Part shown: positions 1 through 6,106 of the stretch, piece by piece
How positions within the stretch are numbered: position 1 is the first letter of the stretch
Layout of the letters: every line of letters begins with the position of its first letter
Assembly: GCA_021780795.1 (NCBI GenBank)
Contig: JAJXYA010000105.1
Location: 1-9,397, forward strand
Reading direction: 5' to 3'
Origin: Bacillota bacterium
Lineage (GTDB): Bacteria > Bacillota_A > Clostridia > Clostridiales > Clostridiaceae
DNA length: 9,397 bases
Position numbers and translations under genes: made by a program
Notes under the pieces: model-generated
Told to the model about the DNA's origin: nothing
What the model saw: only the letters and a program-made list of their open reading frames with translations
Database searches by the model: none

Positions 1-52
1 AATCCAATTTATCAAGTATCTTTTCTTTTCCTTTTTGAAATTTATCTTCCAT
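1..52 (-). CDS. yqfC: YqfC-like sporulation protein, N-terminal fragment (cut by window edge)
   Basis: Only the first 17 codons are present (MEDKFQKGKEKILDKLD); the gene runs off the left edge. The ATG at 52-50 follows a consensus AGGAGG ribosome binding site (58-63) by 5 bases. The short charged start resembles clostridial YqfC proteins as I remember them, and yqfC normally lies just downstream of rpsU-yqeY in Firmicutes. YqfC is a small conserved sporulation protein, encoded with yqfD and expressed in the mother cell in Bacillus. The gene is separated from yqeY by a strong terminator, which fits independent sporulation control. The name rests on a short fragment plus gene order, so the start is firm but the identity is moderate. 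Confidence 0.6.
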   Translation of the reverse strand, partial: MEDKFQKGKEKILDKLD

Positions 53-82
53 ATTCTCCTCCTACATAAACTTCTTCATTGT

Positions 83-115
83 AATTTATGATAGGATTAG
101 AAGATTAATACTCAA
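83..115 (-). promoter_or_regulatory. candidate yqfC promoter
   Basis: On the minus strand, TTGAGT (115-110) and TATCAT (93-88) are 16 bases apart, about 35 bases before the yqfC start and downstream of the yqeY terminator. The overlapping CATAAATT (90-83) with an upstream GTATT could equally be read as a sporulation sigma-E type promoter, which would suit yqfC. Neither match is strong. The position is sensible, because the gene needs its own promoter after the terminator. Confidence 0.3.
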
Positions 116-161
116 AATATTTATACTCAAGTGTCTTTTTGCAGTTATTTTTTTAATATAC

Positions 162-216
162 ATAATAAATAATAAAAGAACTCAAGATTTTCTTGAGTTC
201 TTTTATTATTTATTAT
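162..216 (-). terminator. intrinsic terminator of the rpsU-yqeY unit
   Basis: The arms 162-187 and 191-216 form a perfect 26-bp inverted repeat around a 3-base loop. The core in the minus-strand RNA is GAACTCAAGA, AAA, TCTTGAGTTC, followed by TTTTATTATTTATT. The upstream arm includes the last two yqeY codons and the stop. The stem is A/T-rich at its base, so the functional hairpin is probably the inner 14 bp. Because of the symmetry it could also stop transcription arriving from the other direction. Confidence 0.9.
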
Positions 217-658
217 TTAAATATTCTTTAATAATCTGACTTACAAGTTTACCATCAGCTTTTCCTACTACTTTAGGTCTAACAGCTGACATAACTTTTC
301 CCATATCCTTAATGCTATTTGCACCCAATTCTTCAGCTGATTCTTTTACTATTTGTTTTACTTCTTCTTCACCTAACTGCTGAGGAAGGTATTTTAACAA
401 AATTTCTATTTCGGCTTTACACTGATCAACTAAATCTTGTCTATTACCTTTTTCAAATTCAAACATAGACTCTCTTCTTTGCTTGACTTCTTTAGCTAAT
501 ATACTGATGACTTCATCCTCTTCAAGCTTCCTATTATCAGTTTTTTCAACTAACAATATTGCAGCTTTAGCTGTACTAATTACACTAGTTGTGAACCTAT
601 CTTTTGCTTTTAAAGCAGTTTTCCAATCTTCTTGTAATCTATCTTTAATTGCTGACAT
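206..658 (-). CDS. yqeY: YqeY/GatB-C-terminal-like protein
   Basis: This is a 150-residue protein of the GatB/YqeY family, a small mostly helical cytosolic protein. It resembles the tRNA-binding tail domain of the GatB subunit of Glu-tRNA(Gln) amidotransferase. The exact function is not established; a role in tRNA or amidotransferase biology is inferred. Visible family features are the start MSAIKDRLQEDWKTALKAKD, the YLPQQL segment near residue 90, and MGKVM...P..VGKADGK near the C-terminus. Length matches the family (about 148 residues). I chose the ATG at 658 over the in-frame TTG at 676 because GAAGG lies a few bases ahead of the ATG. It follows rpsU by 30 bases without a terminator, so the two are probably cotranscribed, and a strong hairpin closes the unit. 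Confidence 0.93.
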   Translation of the reverse strand: MSAIKDRLQEDWKTALKAKDRFTTSVISTAKAAILLVEKTDNRKLEEDEVISILAKEVKQRRESMFEFEKGNRQDLVDQCKAEIEILLKYLPQQLGEEEVKQIVKESAEELGANSIKDMGKVMSAVRPKVVGKADGKLVSQIIKEYLNNK

Positions 659-688
659 ATTTATACCTTCTTTCAAAAGAAAACATCA

Positions 689-865
689 CTATTTGAACTT
701 TCTCTTTCTAGCAGCTTCTGATTTTTTCTTCTTTCTAACACTTGGTTTTTCAAAATGTTCTCTCTTCTTAACTTCAGAAAGAACCCCAGCTCTAGCACAT
801 TTTTTCTTAAATCTTCTTAATGCACTTTCAATTGTTTCATTTTCTCCAACTTTAATTTCTGACAT
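689..865 (-). CDS. rpsU: 30S ribosomal protein S21
   Basis: This 58-residue basic protein starts [20 protein letters not shown] and ends in a Lys/Arg-rich tail ([15 protein letters not shown]). That is the full pattern and length of bacterial S21, which sits on the 30S platform near the 3' end of 16S rRNA and helps translation initiation. The ATG at 865-863 is preceded by a strong GGAGGGAGGG ribosome binding site about 7 bases upstream. A near-consensus sigma-A promoter lies about 60 bases upstream, as expected for a highly expressed ribosomal gene. The 5' leader contains short complementary arms (TAGCT and AGCTA) about 11 bases apart just before the binding site. These could form a weak hairpin, but nothing shows autoregulation. 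yqeY follows in the same direction. Confidence 0.97.
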   Translation of the reverse strand: MSEIKVGENETIESALRRFKKKCARAGVLSEVKKREHFEKPSVRKKKKSEAARKRKFK

Positions 866-927
866 TTACTATCCCTCCCTCCGCTAGCTAATATTAACTC
901 AGCTATGGGCTTAATAACACATGCTAT

Positions 928-957
928 ATTATACAATATTAAAATAAACAATGTCAA
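928..957 (-). promoter_or_regulatory. sigma-A promoter for rpsU-yqeY
   Basis: The minus strand carries TTGACA (957-952) and TATAAT (933-928), both perfect consensus hexamers, separated by 18 bases. Predicted transcription start is near 920, giving a leader of about 55 bases. It lies between the HIT stop codon and rpsU, so rpsU-yqeY can be expressed independently of the genes upstream. Confidence 0.87.
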
Positions 958-1009
958 CAATTTAAGAAAAAATATCCAAAGATTTCTAGCTTAAATAATC
1001 ACTTGACTT

Positions 1010-1354
1010 TTAACCTGGCGGCCAATGTAAACATCTTCCTCCAAGCACATGAAAATGAAGATGTTTTACACTTTGGTCTCCATTTTCGCCACAATTATTT
1101 ACAATTCTATATCCGGTATCAGCTATCTTAAGTTCCAATACTAACTTATTAATAACTTTAAATATATGTGAAACAATATCGATATTATTATCATTTAAAT
1201 CATTAGCACTTTCAATATGTTCTTTTGGTATTACCAAAAAATGCGTTGGTGCTTCTGGATTTATATCATAAAAAGCATATACTTTATCATCTTCATATAT
1301 TTTTTTGCTTGGAATTTCTTCCTTTGCAATTTTACAAAACAAACACTCTTCCAT
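1010..1354 (-). CDS. HIT-family (HINT-like) nucleotide hydrolase
   Basis: This 114-residue histidine-triad protein is predicted to hydrolyse purine nucleoside phosphoramidates, or AMP-linked substrates, in the cytosol. The catalytic motif is H98-L-H100-F-H102-V, followed by LGGR and the typical C-terminal WPPG. C4 and C7 (CLFC), with downstream histidines, resemble the zinc site found in many HIT proteins. Length is normal for the HINT branch. The ATG at 1354 has GGGAGGTG about 6 bases ahead. It lies between mtaB and rpsU, the common clostridial arrangement. A 247-base spacer separates it from mtaB. No clear promoter of its own is visible, so it may be read through from mtaB. The physiological substrate cannot be told from sequence. 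Confidence 0.93.
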   Translation of the reverse strand: MEECLFCKIAKEEIPSKKIYEDDKVYAFYDINPEAPTHFLVIPKEHIESANDLNDNNIDIVSHIFKVINKLVLELKIADTGYRIVNNCGENGDQSVKHLHFHVLGGRCLHWPPG

Positions 1355-1405
1355 AAATTCACCTCCCTAAGTTATAAGTGAGAATCCAACTCTTGTATTT
1401 GATTA

Positions 1406-1508
1406 TTCGAACTTAATTAACTAACTCTGCTAGCTAACTTACTTATTCATTTAAATACTAGAACTTTTTCTGTAAGTATTTTACATTTCATCCTTCGAAC
1501 TTAATTAA
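1406..1508. repeat. pair of 15-bp direct repeats in the mtaB-HIT spacer
   Basis: TTCGAACTTAATTAA occurs at 1406-1420 and again, identically, at 1494-1508, with start points 88 bases apart. Further GAACTT words at about 1461 and 1543 and a short inverted repeat (AAATACT at about 1454, AGTATTT at about 1475) lie in the same spacer. The 247 bases between mtaB and HIT hold no gene I can support. Confidence 0.7.
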
Positions 1509-1601
1509 ATTTCGCATATAATTTAACTTCCTTTGGTTCCTGGAACTTACTTGGCGATTTAATATAAGTCAAGTTTCATTTTATACTTTATTATATCAAA
1601 T

Positions 1602-2993
1602 TTATATAATTTTTCCAACAACATAATCTCCATTTGCTTCTTCTATTTTACAAGGAATTATTTTGCCGACCATATTCTCATTACCATTAACTATTTCGAC
1701 TTTCACATAATTTCTAGTATATCCTTCAAACATTCCTGGTTTGTTAGAAATTTCTTGTTCAACCAAAACATCTAAATCTCTTCCAACTAAAGATTCACTA
1801 AAATCACATTCATTTTTTGAATTCAATTCTATTAAAGCCTTACTTCTTTTATCTTTAACTGTACCGTCTAGTTGATTAGGCATATCTGCTGCCTTAGTAC
1901 CTTTTCTTGGACTAAATTTAAATATATGTGTTTTAGTTAACTTGATCTTCTTTAAATATTCATATGTTTCATTAAATTCTTCATCAGTTTCGCCTGGAAA
2001 ACCAACAATCACATCTGTTGTTATTGAAGCATCATTTAAATTTTCTCTTATTTTATTAACTGCATCTTCATATTCTTTAGCAGTATATCTTCTATTCATT
2101 CTTGTCAAAGTCGTATCACATCCACTTTGAAGTGATAAATGGAATTGTGGACATAATTTTTTCATATTCTTCATCTTTTGTATTACTTCATCTGTGAAAA
2201 AACTTGGTTCGATAGATCCTATTCTTACTCTTTCTATACCATCCATCTTTTCAATTTCTTCTAATAAAGTTATTAAAGTTATATTTCCATCTAAATCAAC
2301 ACCATAAGACGCTGTGTGAATTCCAGATAAAATTATTTCTTTAAATCCATGTTCACATAACTTCTCTATTTCATTTAATACCTTTTCTGGATCTTTAGAA
2401 CAAGTTGTTCCTCTTGTATATGGTATTAAACAATATGCACAAAATCTATTACAACCATCTTGTATTTTCAAAAATGCTCTAGTCTTATCTTGATATTCTT
2501 CTATATTTAATTCTTCAAATTGCTTGTTTTTAAGAACTTCTCCAACCATTAATTGTGGCTTTTGTTCATCCTTAGCTTTATTTACATAATAAACAATATC
2601 ACCCTTATTTCTAGTCCCAAGAACAACATCTACACCTTCTATTTTAGATACTTCTTCAGGTGATACTTGAGAATAACAACCGACTGCTGCAATTATTGCA
2701 TTTTCATTTATTCGTCTTGCTCTTCCTATTATTTGTCTTGATTTCTTATCACTCATATTAGTTACTGAACATGTATTTATAACATAAACGTCAGCGAAGT
2801 TTTCAAAATCTGTGACCTCATATCCTTCTCTAATAAACTTTTCTGCCATTGCTTCTGTCTCATAATGATTTACCCTACAACCTAATGTTGCAAAGGCTAC
2901 GAATTGTTTTCCGTCAATATTCTTCTTGGCTATCTTTTTAACTTCAAATTTATCATTACTTGACCTAACTATTTTCATTTGGTTTTCTCCCAT
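1602..2993 (-). CDS. mtaB: tRNA t(6)A37 methylthiotransferase (MtaB/YqeV type)
   Basis: This 463-residue radical-SAM methylthiotransferase converts t6A37 to ms2t6A in tRNAs reading ANN codons (tRNA-Lys in Bacillus), stabilising codon-anticodon pairing. The N-terminal UPF0004-type domain has three cysteines for the auxiliary 4Fe-4S cluster (C39 in TLGC, C75 in NTC, C106 in VGC). The radical-SAM motif is C181-x3-C185-x2-C188, and the C-terminal 65 or so residues fit a TRAM RNA-binding domain. The NHYETEAM segment and SGIHTASYG favour MtaB over MiaB or RimO. The ATG overlaps the rsmE stop (TAATG), implying translational coupling. About 30 residues precede the conserved start of the fold, longer than usual. 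A second ATG at 2978, with GGGAG 8 bases ahead, is an equally plausible start. It is the third gene of a prmA-rsmE-mtaB unit. Confidence 0.95.
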   Translation of the reverse strand: MGENQMKIVRSSNDKFEVKKIAKKNIDGKQFVAFATLGCRVNHYETEAMAEKFIREGYEVTDFENFADVYVINTCSVTNMSDKKSRQIIGRARRINENAIIAAVGCYSQVSPEEVSKIEGVDVVLGTRNKGDIVYYVNKAKDEQKPQLMVGEVLKNKQFEELNIEEYQDKTRAFLKIQDGCNRFCAYCLIPYTRGTTCSKDPEKVLNEIEKLCEHGFKEIILSGIHTASYGVDLDGNITLITLLEEIEKMDGIERVRIGSIEPSFFTDEVIQKMKNMKKLCPQFHLSLQSGCDTTLTRMNRRYTAKEYEDAVNKIRENLNDASITTDVIVGFPGETDEEFNETYEYLKKIKLTKTHIFKFSPRKGTKAADMPNQLDGTVKDKRSKALIELNSKNECDFSESLVGRDLDVLVEQEISNKPGMFEGYTRNYVKVEIVNGNENMVGKIIPCKIEEANGDYVVGKII

Positions 2994-3760
2994 TACAGTA
3001 GCTTCCCTCCTAAATCCCCTAGTTCATATTGAACTAGGGCAGTTGCTGTAAATCCAGCTGTTTCTGTACGCAATATTCTATTCCCAAGTGTTACAATATA
3101 AGCACCTTGTTCTTTCAACTCATGAATTTCTTCTTCTTCAAATCCGCCTTCAGGTCCTATTAAAATTCCCACATTATCTATATTATCCAAATCTATATTT
3201 TTATTATTAAGATAATTCACAAGACTTTTAATACCAAAATCTTCTGCATTTTCATAAGGAATTATAGTCAAATCCATTTCTTTTAACTGATTCAAAGCTT
3301 CTTTAAATTCAATAACTTCTTTAACCTGAGGAACAATACTTCTTTTAGATTGTTTTGATGCCTCAAGTGCAATTCTATTTAATCTATCAAGCTTTTTGAA
3401 TTCACCCTTCAGTTTTACATCAACTCTAGCTGTAATCGTAGGAATAAATTCAAAGACTCCAAGTTCTGTTCCCTTTTGTACTATTAAATCCATCTTTTGC
3501 CCTTTAGGCAATCCTTGAAAAAGATGCACTTTAACTTTACTTTCATTATTTATATCTAACTTCTTAGTTATGCTAACTATAACTTCACTTTTAGTTATAG
3601 TTTTTATTTCACCTAAATACTCTAACCCTTCACAATTATTTAATACTACTTCTTCGCCTTCAGACAATCTTAAAACCTTATAAATGTGCTTTACATCATC
3701 TCCAAGTATCTTTCCCTCAGTTTCAGTAATATTATAAGGCTCTGTAAAAAATTTATGCAT
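2993..3760 (-). CDS. rsmE: 16S rRNA (uracil-1498-N3)-methyltransferase
   Basis: This 255-residue SPOUT-fold methyltransferase uses S-adenosylmethionine to methylate N3 of U1498 in 16S rRNA of the assembled 30S subunit. An N-terminal PUA-like RNA-binding part (HKFFTE..., HIYKVLRL) is followed by the knotted catalytic domain. The family signatures are GPEGGF (residues 202-207) and LGNRILRTETA (225-235), which form the cofactor-binding knot. I chose the ATG at 3760 rather than the one at 3775. The GGAGGG that would encode residues 2-3 of the longer form lies 7 bases before ATG 3760 and is the obvious ribosome binding site, and MHKFF is a normal family start. The gene lies 97 bases after prmA and overlaps the mtaB start by one base. 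Confidence 0.95.
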   Translation of the reverse strand: MHKFFTEPYNITETEGKILGDDVKHIYKVLRLSEGEEVVLNNCEGLEYLGEIKTITKSEVIVSITKKLDINNESKVKVHLFQGLPKGQKMDLIVQKGTELGVFEFIPTITARVDVKLKGEFKKLDRLNRIALEASKQSKRSIVPQVKEVIEFKEALNQLKEMDLTIIPYENAEDFGIKSLVNYLNNKNIDLDNIDNVGILIGPEGGFEEEEIHELKEQGAYIVTLGNRILRTETAGFTATALVQYELGDLGGKLL

Positions 3761-3776
3761 ACAAACTCCCTCCATT

Positions 3777-3818
3777 CAGTTAACAAAGAACAATTTTCAG
3801 TTAACAGTTAACAGTTAA
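3777..3818. repeat. CAGTTAA heptamer repeats upstream of rsmE
   Basis: CAGTTAA is present once at 3777-3783 and as three perfect tandem copies at 3798-3818, linked by a short A-rich stretch and CAATTTTC. On the coding strand they read TTAACTG and end just before the rsmE ribosome binding site. The same word and the same CAATTTTC neighbour recur upstream of prmA. Confidence 0.85.
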
Positions 3819-3857
3819 GGTTGAAATCCTTAAATGGATTTTTTGAATATATTTTTA

Positions 3858-4805
3858 TTAATTATTAACTGATTTTGCTATTATGCAATTCCATTCTCCA
3901 TCTTTGTTTATTTCTATAATTTCAAAGCCACATTCTGCAAATTTATCTTTAACCATATCTACTCTATCATGAATAATTCCTGATGTAATAAATAGACCTC
4001 CATCATTCAAAGCCTTCTTAACGTCTTCTGTTAAAACACAAATAATTTCTGCTATTATATTAGCAACTACTATATCAGCTTTTCCATCTACTACATCTAA
4101 AAGGTTTCCTTCTAATACTTCAATATTATTTAAATCATTATAGCTTATATTTTGATTAGATGAATCAACGGCAACAGGATCTAAATCGACTCCTACTACA
4201 TGTTTAGCTCCAAGCTTTGCAGCAGCTATTGAAAGTATCCCTGATCCACATCCAATATCAAATACTGTTGTGTTAGGCTTCACATACTTATCTAGAGCTA
4301 TAATACACATTCTAGTAGTTTCATGTGTTCCAGTACCAAATGCCATTCCTGGATCTAATTCTATGATTAATTCCTCATCAGTCTTCGCATATTCTTCCCA
4401 AATAGGTTTAATAACAATTTTATCTGTTATTTTGACCGGCTTATAATATTGCTTCCAATTATTTGCCCAGTCTTCTTCATGCATTTTTTTCACTTCTACT
4501 TTGCCTTCACCAATATCAAATCCAAGCTCCTTAATTTCTGAAAGCTTTTCTTTTACATATTCAACAATTTCTTCAACCTTATCATCTTGAGAGAAATAAG
4601 CTTTAATTACAGCTGCATTTCCTTTGTGTTCTAAAATATTTATATCTGCAAAATCCCAAGTTAATGGTCCTTGTTCTCTTAAAAGTAAATCATCTGGATC
4701 TTCAATTGCAATATTTGGGCAATTTAATCCATAAAATATTCCTGATATCGGCTCTAATGCCTCACTTTTTGTTATTACACTAACTTCAATCCATATTCCA
4801 TCCAT
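3858..4805 (-). CDS. prmA: ribosomal protein L11 methyltransferase
   Basis: This 315-residue class I S-adenosylmethionine methyltransferase trimethylates lysine and N-terminal amines of ribosomal protein L11. The N-terminal substrate-recognition domain (about 1-100) is joined by a linker with [11 protein letters not shown] (113-123) to the catalytic domain. That domain carries [12 protein letters not shown] (153-164), motif I DIGCGSG (183-189), an acidic ribose-binding residue in GVDLDP (about 207) and VVANI (about 246-250). Length is typical. The ATG at 4805 is preferred over the in-frame ATG at 4814, since GGAAGG ends 9 bases before 4805 but directly abuts 4814. It is the first gene of the prmA-rsmE-mtaB unit and corresponds to yqeT downstream of dnaJ in Bacillus. 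Here it is separated from dnaJ by two inserted genes and has its own candidate promoter. Confidence 0.96.
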   Translation of the reverse strand: MDGIWIEVSVITKSEALEPISGIFYGLNCPNIAIEDPDDLLLREQGPLTWDFADINILEHKGNAAVIKAYFSQDDKVEEIVEYVKEKLSEIKELGFDIGEGKVEVKKMHEEDWANNWKQYYKPVKITDKIVIKPIWEEYAKTDEELIIELDPGMAFGTGTHETTRMCIIALDKYVKPNTTVFDIGCGSGILSIAAAKLGAKHVVGVDLDPVAVDSSNQNISYNDLNNIEVLEGNLLDVVDGKADIVVANIIAEIICVLTEDVKKALNDGGLFITSGIIHDRVDMVKDKFAECGFEIIEINKDGEWNCIIAKSVNN

Positions 4806-4827
4806 GTTTATCATCCTTCCATTAATT

Positions 4828-4841
4828 CAGTTAACAGTTAA
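4828..4841. repeat. CAGTTAA heptamer pair upstream of prmA
   Basis: Two perfect tandem CAGTTAA copies are followed by CAATTTTC, the same combination found ahead of rsmE. They end about 22 bases before the chosen prmA start, so the prmA leader would contain TTAACTG twice. Confidence 0.8.
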
Positions 4842-4853
4842 CAATTTTCTGAT

Positions 4854-4874
4854 GAAATCTCTTCCTGAGATTTC
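4854..4874. repeat. 8-bp inverted repeat in the prmA leader
   Basis: GAAATCTC (4854-4861) and GAGATTTC (4867-4874) are perfectly complementary around a 5-base loop. No T-run follows on either strand, so it is not a terminator. In the prmA mRNA it would form a small hairpin about 50 bases before the start codon. Confidence 0.6.
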
Positions 4875-4940
4875 TAAATTTCTTAGTAGCTTCTATCTCA
4901 TTTTTCTATATATTTTTTTAGAAATTCATATTCAATCTAC

Positions 4941-4969
4941 ATTATAACTATAAATTCTTAAATTCTTAA
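4941..4969 (-). promoter_or_regulatory. candidate prmA promoter, -35 inside the tandem array
   Basis: On the minus strand TATAAT (4946-4941) is preceded by TTAAGA (4969-4964) with a 17-base spacer. TTAAGA matches 4 of 6 consensus -35 bases and is part of the 8-bp tandem repeat. Because every repeat unit supplies the same word, changes in copy number would keep the spacing. The predicted leader to prmA is about 130 bases. The -10 is good; the -35 is modest. Confidence 0.5.
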
Positions 4970-5046
4970 ATTCTTAAATTCTTAAATTCTTAAATTCTTA
5001 AATTCTTAAATTCTTAAATTCTTAAATTCTTAAATTCTTAAATTCT
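4951..5046. repeat. tandem repeat, 12 perfect copies of TAAATTCT
   Basis: Twelve uninterrupted identical 8-bp units (96 bases) run between trmB and prmA. Eight is not a multiple of three and no start codon reads through, so the array is not coding. Perfect identity suggests recent expansion by replication slippage. The array ends next to the candidate prmA -10 box and is extremely A/T-rich. The rest of this 293-base spacer holds the prmA leader repeats and about 50 bases after trmB with no clear terminator. Confidence 0.97.
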
Positions 5047-5098
5047 AGTAATTGTAATTAGTCTACTTGCACTATTCAACTAATCATTTATAAATATT

Positions 5099-5755
5099 TT
5101 ATATCTTACTAGCAATTAAAAATTTAGTTTTTATTCCTTGCTTAGTGAACATTTTTTCATGTTCAGTTTCAACATTCCCTTCAAATTCACTATTATGAAG
5201 GTCATAAGTTATATATTGAATTTTAAACTTTGCTTCTTTAAAATATTCAAGGGATTCCTCAAATAATTCATCATCATCTGTTTTAAAATAAATTTCACCT
5301 TCATTTTTTAAGAATGTCTTATATTGTTCTAATTGTCTTTTATGAGTTAATCTTCTCTTTTTATGTTTTTCCTTAGGCCAAGGATTACAAAAATTTATGT
5401 ATATTCTACTTATTAAATCTTCTTCATTTAACATTTCATTAATAAGTCCTATTTCTTGAGCCATTAATTTTACATTATCCACACTTTTATTTTTTTCATT
5501 ATATGCTTCTTCGATATTCCTTTTAGCTAAGCCTAGAACTTCATCTTTTATATCAATTGCAATATAATTAATATCAGGATTTTCAGATCCATGAACTGCC
5601 ATAAAAGTTCCTTTTCCACATCCAAGTTCTAAGTATATAGGCTTATCATTTCCAAAAGATTCTCTCCATTTGCCTTTATATTCTTTAGGATTTATAACAA
5701 AAAAGTCACAACTATCAAGTTCAGGCCTTGCCCATGGTTTTTTTCTCATTCTCAT
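5099..5755 (-). CDS. trmB: tRNA (guanine-N7-)-methyltransferase
   Basis: This 218-residue class I methyltransferase forms m7G46 in the variable loop of tRNAs, using S-adenosylmethionine. The family start [13 protein letters not shown] is followed by the cofactor loop ELGCGKGTF (43-51), the acidic IDIK segment (68-71), [13 protein letters not shown] (124-136), FKTDDD (157-162) and TEHE (197-200). The usual DPWPK is NPWPK here, a variant I associate with clostridial TrmB and not obviously a defect. Length is normal. The ATG at 5755 has GGAGTG about 7 bases upstream. trmB is not part of the conserved dnaJ-prmA neighbourhood; it sits between the reductase and prmA. Its candidate promoter lies on the far side of a 160-bp inverted-repeat element, so the leader would be about 190 bases and highly structured. 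Confidence 0.95.
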   Translation of the reverse strand: MRMRKKPWARPELDSCDFFVINPKEYKGKWRESFGNDKPIYLELGCGKGTFMAVHGSENPDINYIAIDIKDEVLGLAKRNIEEAYNEKNKSVDNVKLMAQEIGLINEMLNEEDLISRIYINFCNPWPKEKHKKRRLTHKRQLEQYKTFLKNEGEIYFKTDDDELFEESLEYFKEAKFKIQYITYDLHNSEFEGNVETEHEKMFTKQGIKTKFLIASKI

Positions 5756-5775
5756 GTTAATTCACTCCATCTTTT

Positions 5776-5935
5776 AGGTACTTGAAAGAAAATAACAAGT
5801 CAATGATGCGATGTATATTTTGTGTCAGACAAGAAGATATGTTTGCCTCATAGTGGGCCTATTAGGTGAACATACCGACGCAGTATGACACAAAATAGAC
5901 TAGCATGCTGACTTGTTATTTTCTTGAATGTGCCT
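5776..5935. repeat. 160-bp nested inverted-repeat element (MITE-like or structured RNA)
   Basis: Three levels of pairing share one centre. The outer arms 5786-5802 and 5909-5925 are a perfect 17-bp match (AAGAAAATAACAAGTCA), extended outward by AGGTAC/GTGCCT (5776-5781, 5930-5935) across a small internal loop. The middle arms 5816-5827 and 5886-5897 match over 12 bp (TATTTTGTGTCA). The inner arms 5838-5848 and 5864-5874 pair over 11 bp including two wobbles, capped by ATAG/CTAT with loop TGGGC (5854-5858). Base composition is richer in G and C than the surrounding spacer. There is no open reading frame and no transposase. It could be a miniature transposable element or repeat family, or a folded leader or noncoding RNA. 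I cannot decide from one copy. Confidence 0.75.
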
Positions 5936-5949
5936 TTTCCTTCATAATA

Positions 5950-5977
5950 ATTATACATATAAAAATTTATATTGCAA
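5950..5977 (-). promoter_or_regulatory. candidate trmB promoter
   Basis: The minus strand has TTGCAA (5977-5972) and TATAAT (5955-5950) with a 16-base spacer. Predicted start is near 5943, just outside the 160-bp inverted-repeat element, so the trmB leader would contain the whole element. The -10 is perfect and the -35 matches 4 of 6. Confidence 0.6.
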
Positions 5978-6025
5978 TTTTTATCTAAAAAAAGGTCTTG
6001 TGATGTCCATTACAATTCTTATTTA

Positions 6026-6047
6026 GATATATTCCATGAAATATATC
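6026..6047. repeat. 8-bp inverted repeat downstream of the reductase gene
   Basis: GATATATT (6026-6033) and AATATATC (6040-6047) pair around a 6-base loop, 11 bases beyond the stronger hairpin at 6059-6096. It is all A/T apart from the base pair at its foot and has no T-run, so its role is unclear; it may be a backup to the terminator. The remaining stretch 5978-6025 shows nothing else. Confidence 0.4.
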
Positions 6048-6058
6048 CTAATATGACA

Positions 6059-6096
6059 ATATTCCGAAGAATATTATCATACATTCTTCGGAATAT
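6059..6096 (-). terminator. hairpin terminator of the reductase gene
   Basis: The arms 6059-6072 and 6083-6096 (ATATTCCGAAGAAT and its complement) form a perfect 14-bp stem with a 10-base loop, starting 10 bases after the reductase stop codon. The downstream minus-strand sequence is TGTCATATT and not a clean T-run, so termination may be partial. Position and stem strength support a terminator or 3'-end stabiliser. Confidence 0.65.
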
Positions 6097-6106
6097 GCCT
6101 TAATTA

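Noticed and set aside
483..887. Plus-strand open reading frame of 134 codons
   Set aside because: It lies antisense to yqeY and rpsU, has no convincing ribosome binding site, and its hydrophobic/serine-rich translation is typical of the complement of A/T-rich genes.
958..1009. Possible terminator after the HIT gene
   Set aside because: A six-T run is present on the minus strand, but the stem before it is only a few A/T pairs with a bulge, too weak to call.
1942..2130. Plus-strand open reading frame of 62 codons
   Set aside because: Entirely antisense to mtaB, with no family resemblance; a shadow.
3824..3846. AAATCC/GGATTT hairpin with a T-run between prmA and rsmE
   Set aside because: The T-run is on the plus strand, away from the direction of transcription, and the stem is only 6 bp; it would not terminate the prmA-rsmE transcript.
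4951..5046. Tandem octamers as a CRISPR array
   Set aside because: Units are 8 bp and directly adjacent with no spacers; this is a simple tandem repeat.
5056..5084. ATTAGT/ACTAAT pair after trmB as terminator
   Set aside because: Six A/T-rich pairs with a long loop and no T-run on the minus strand.
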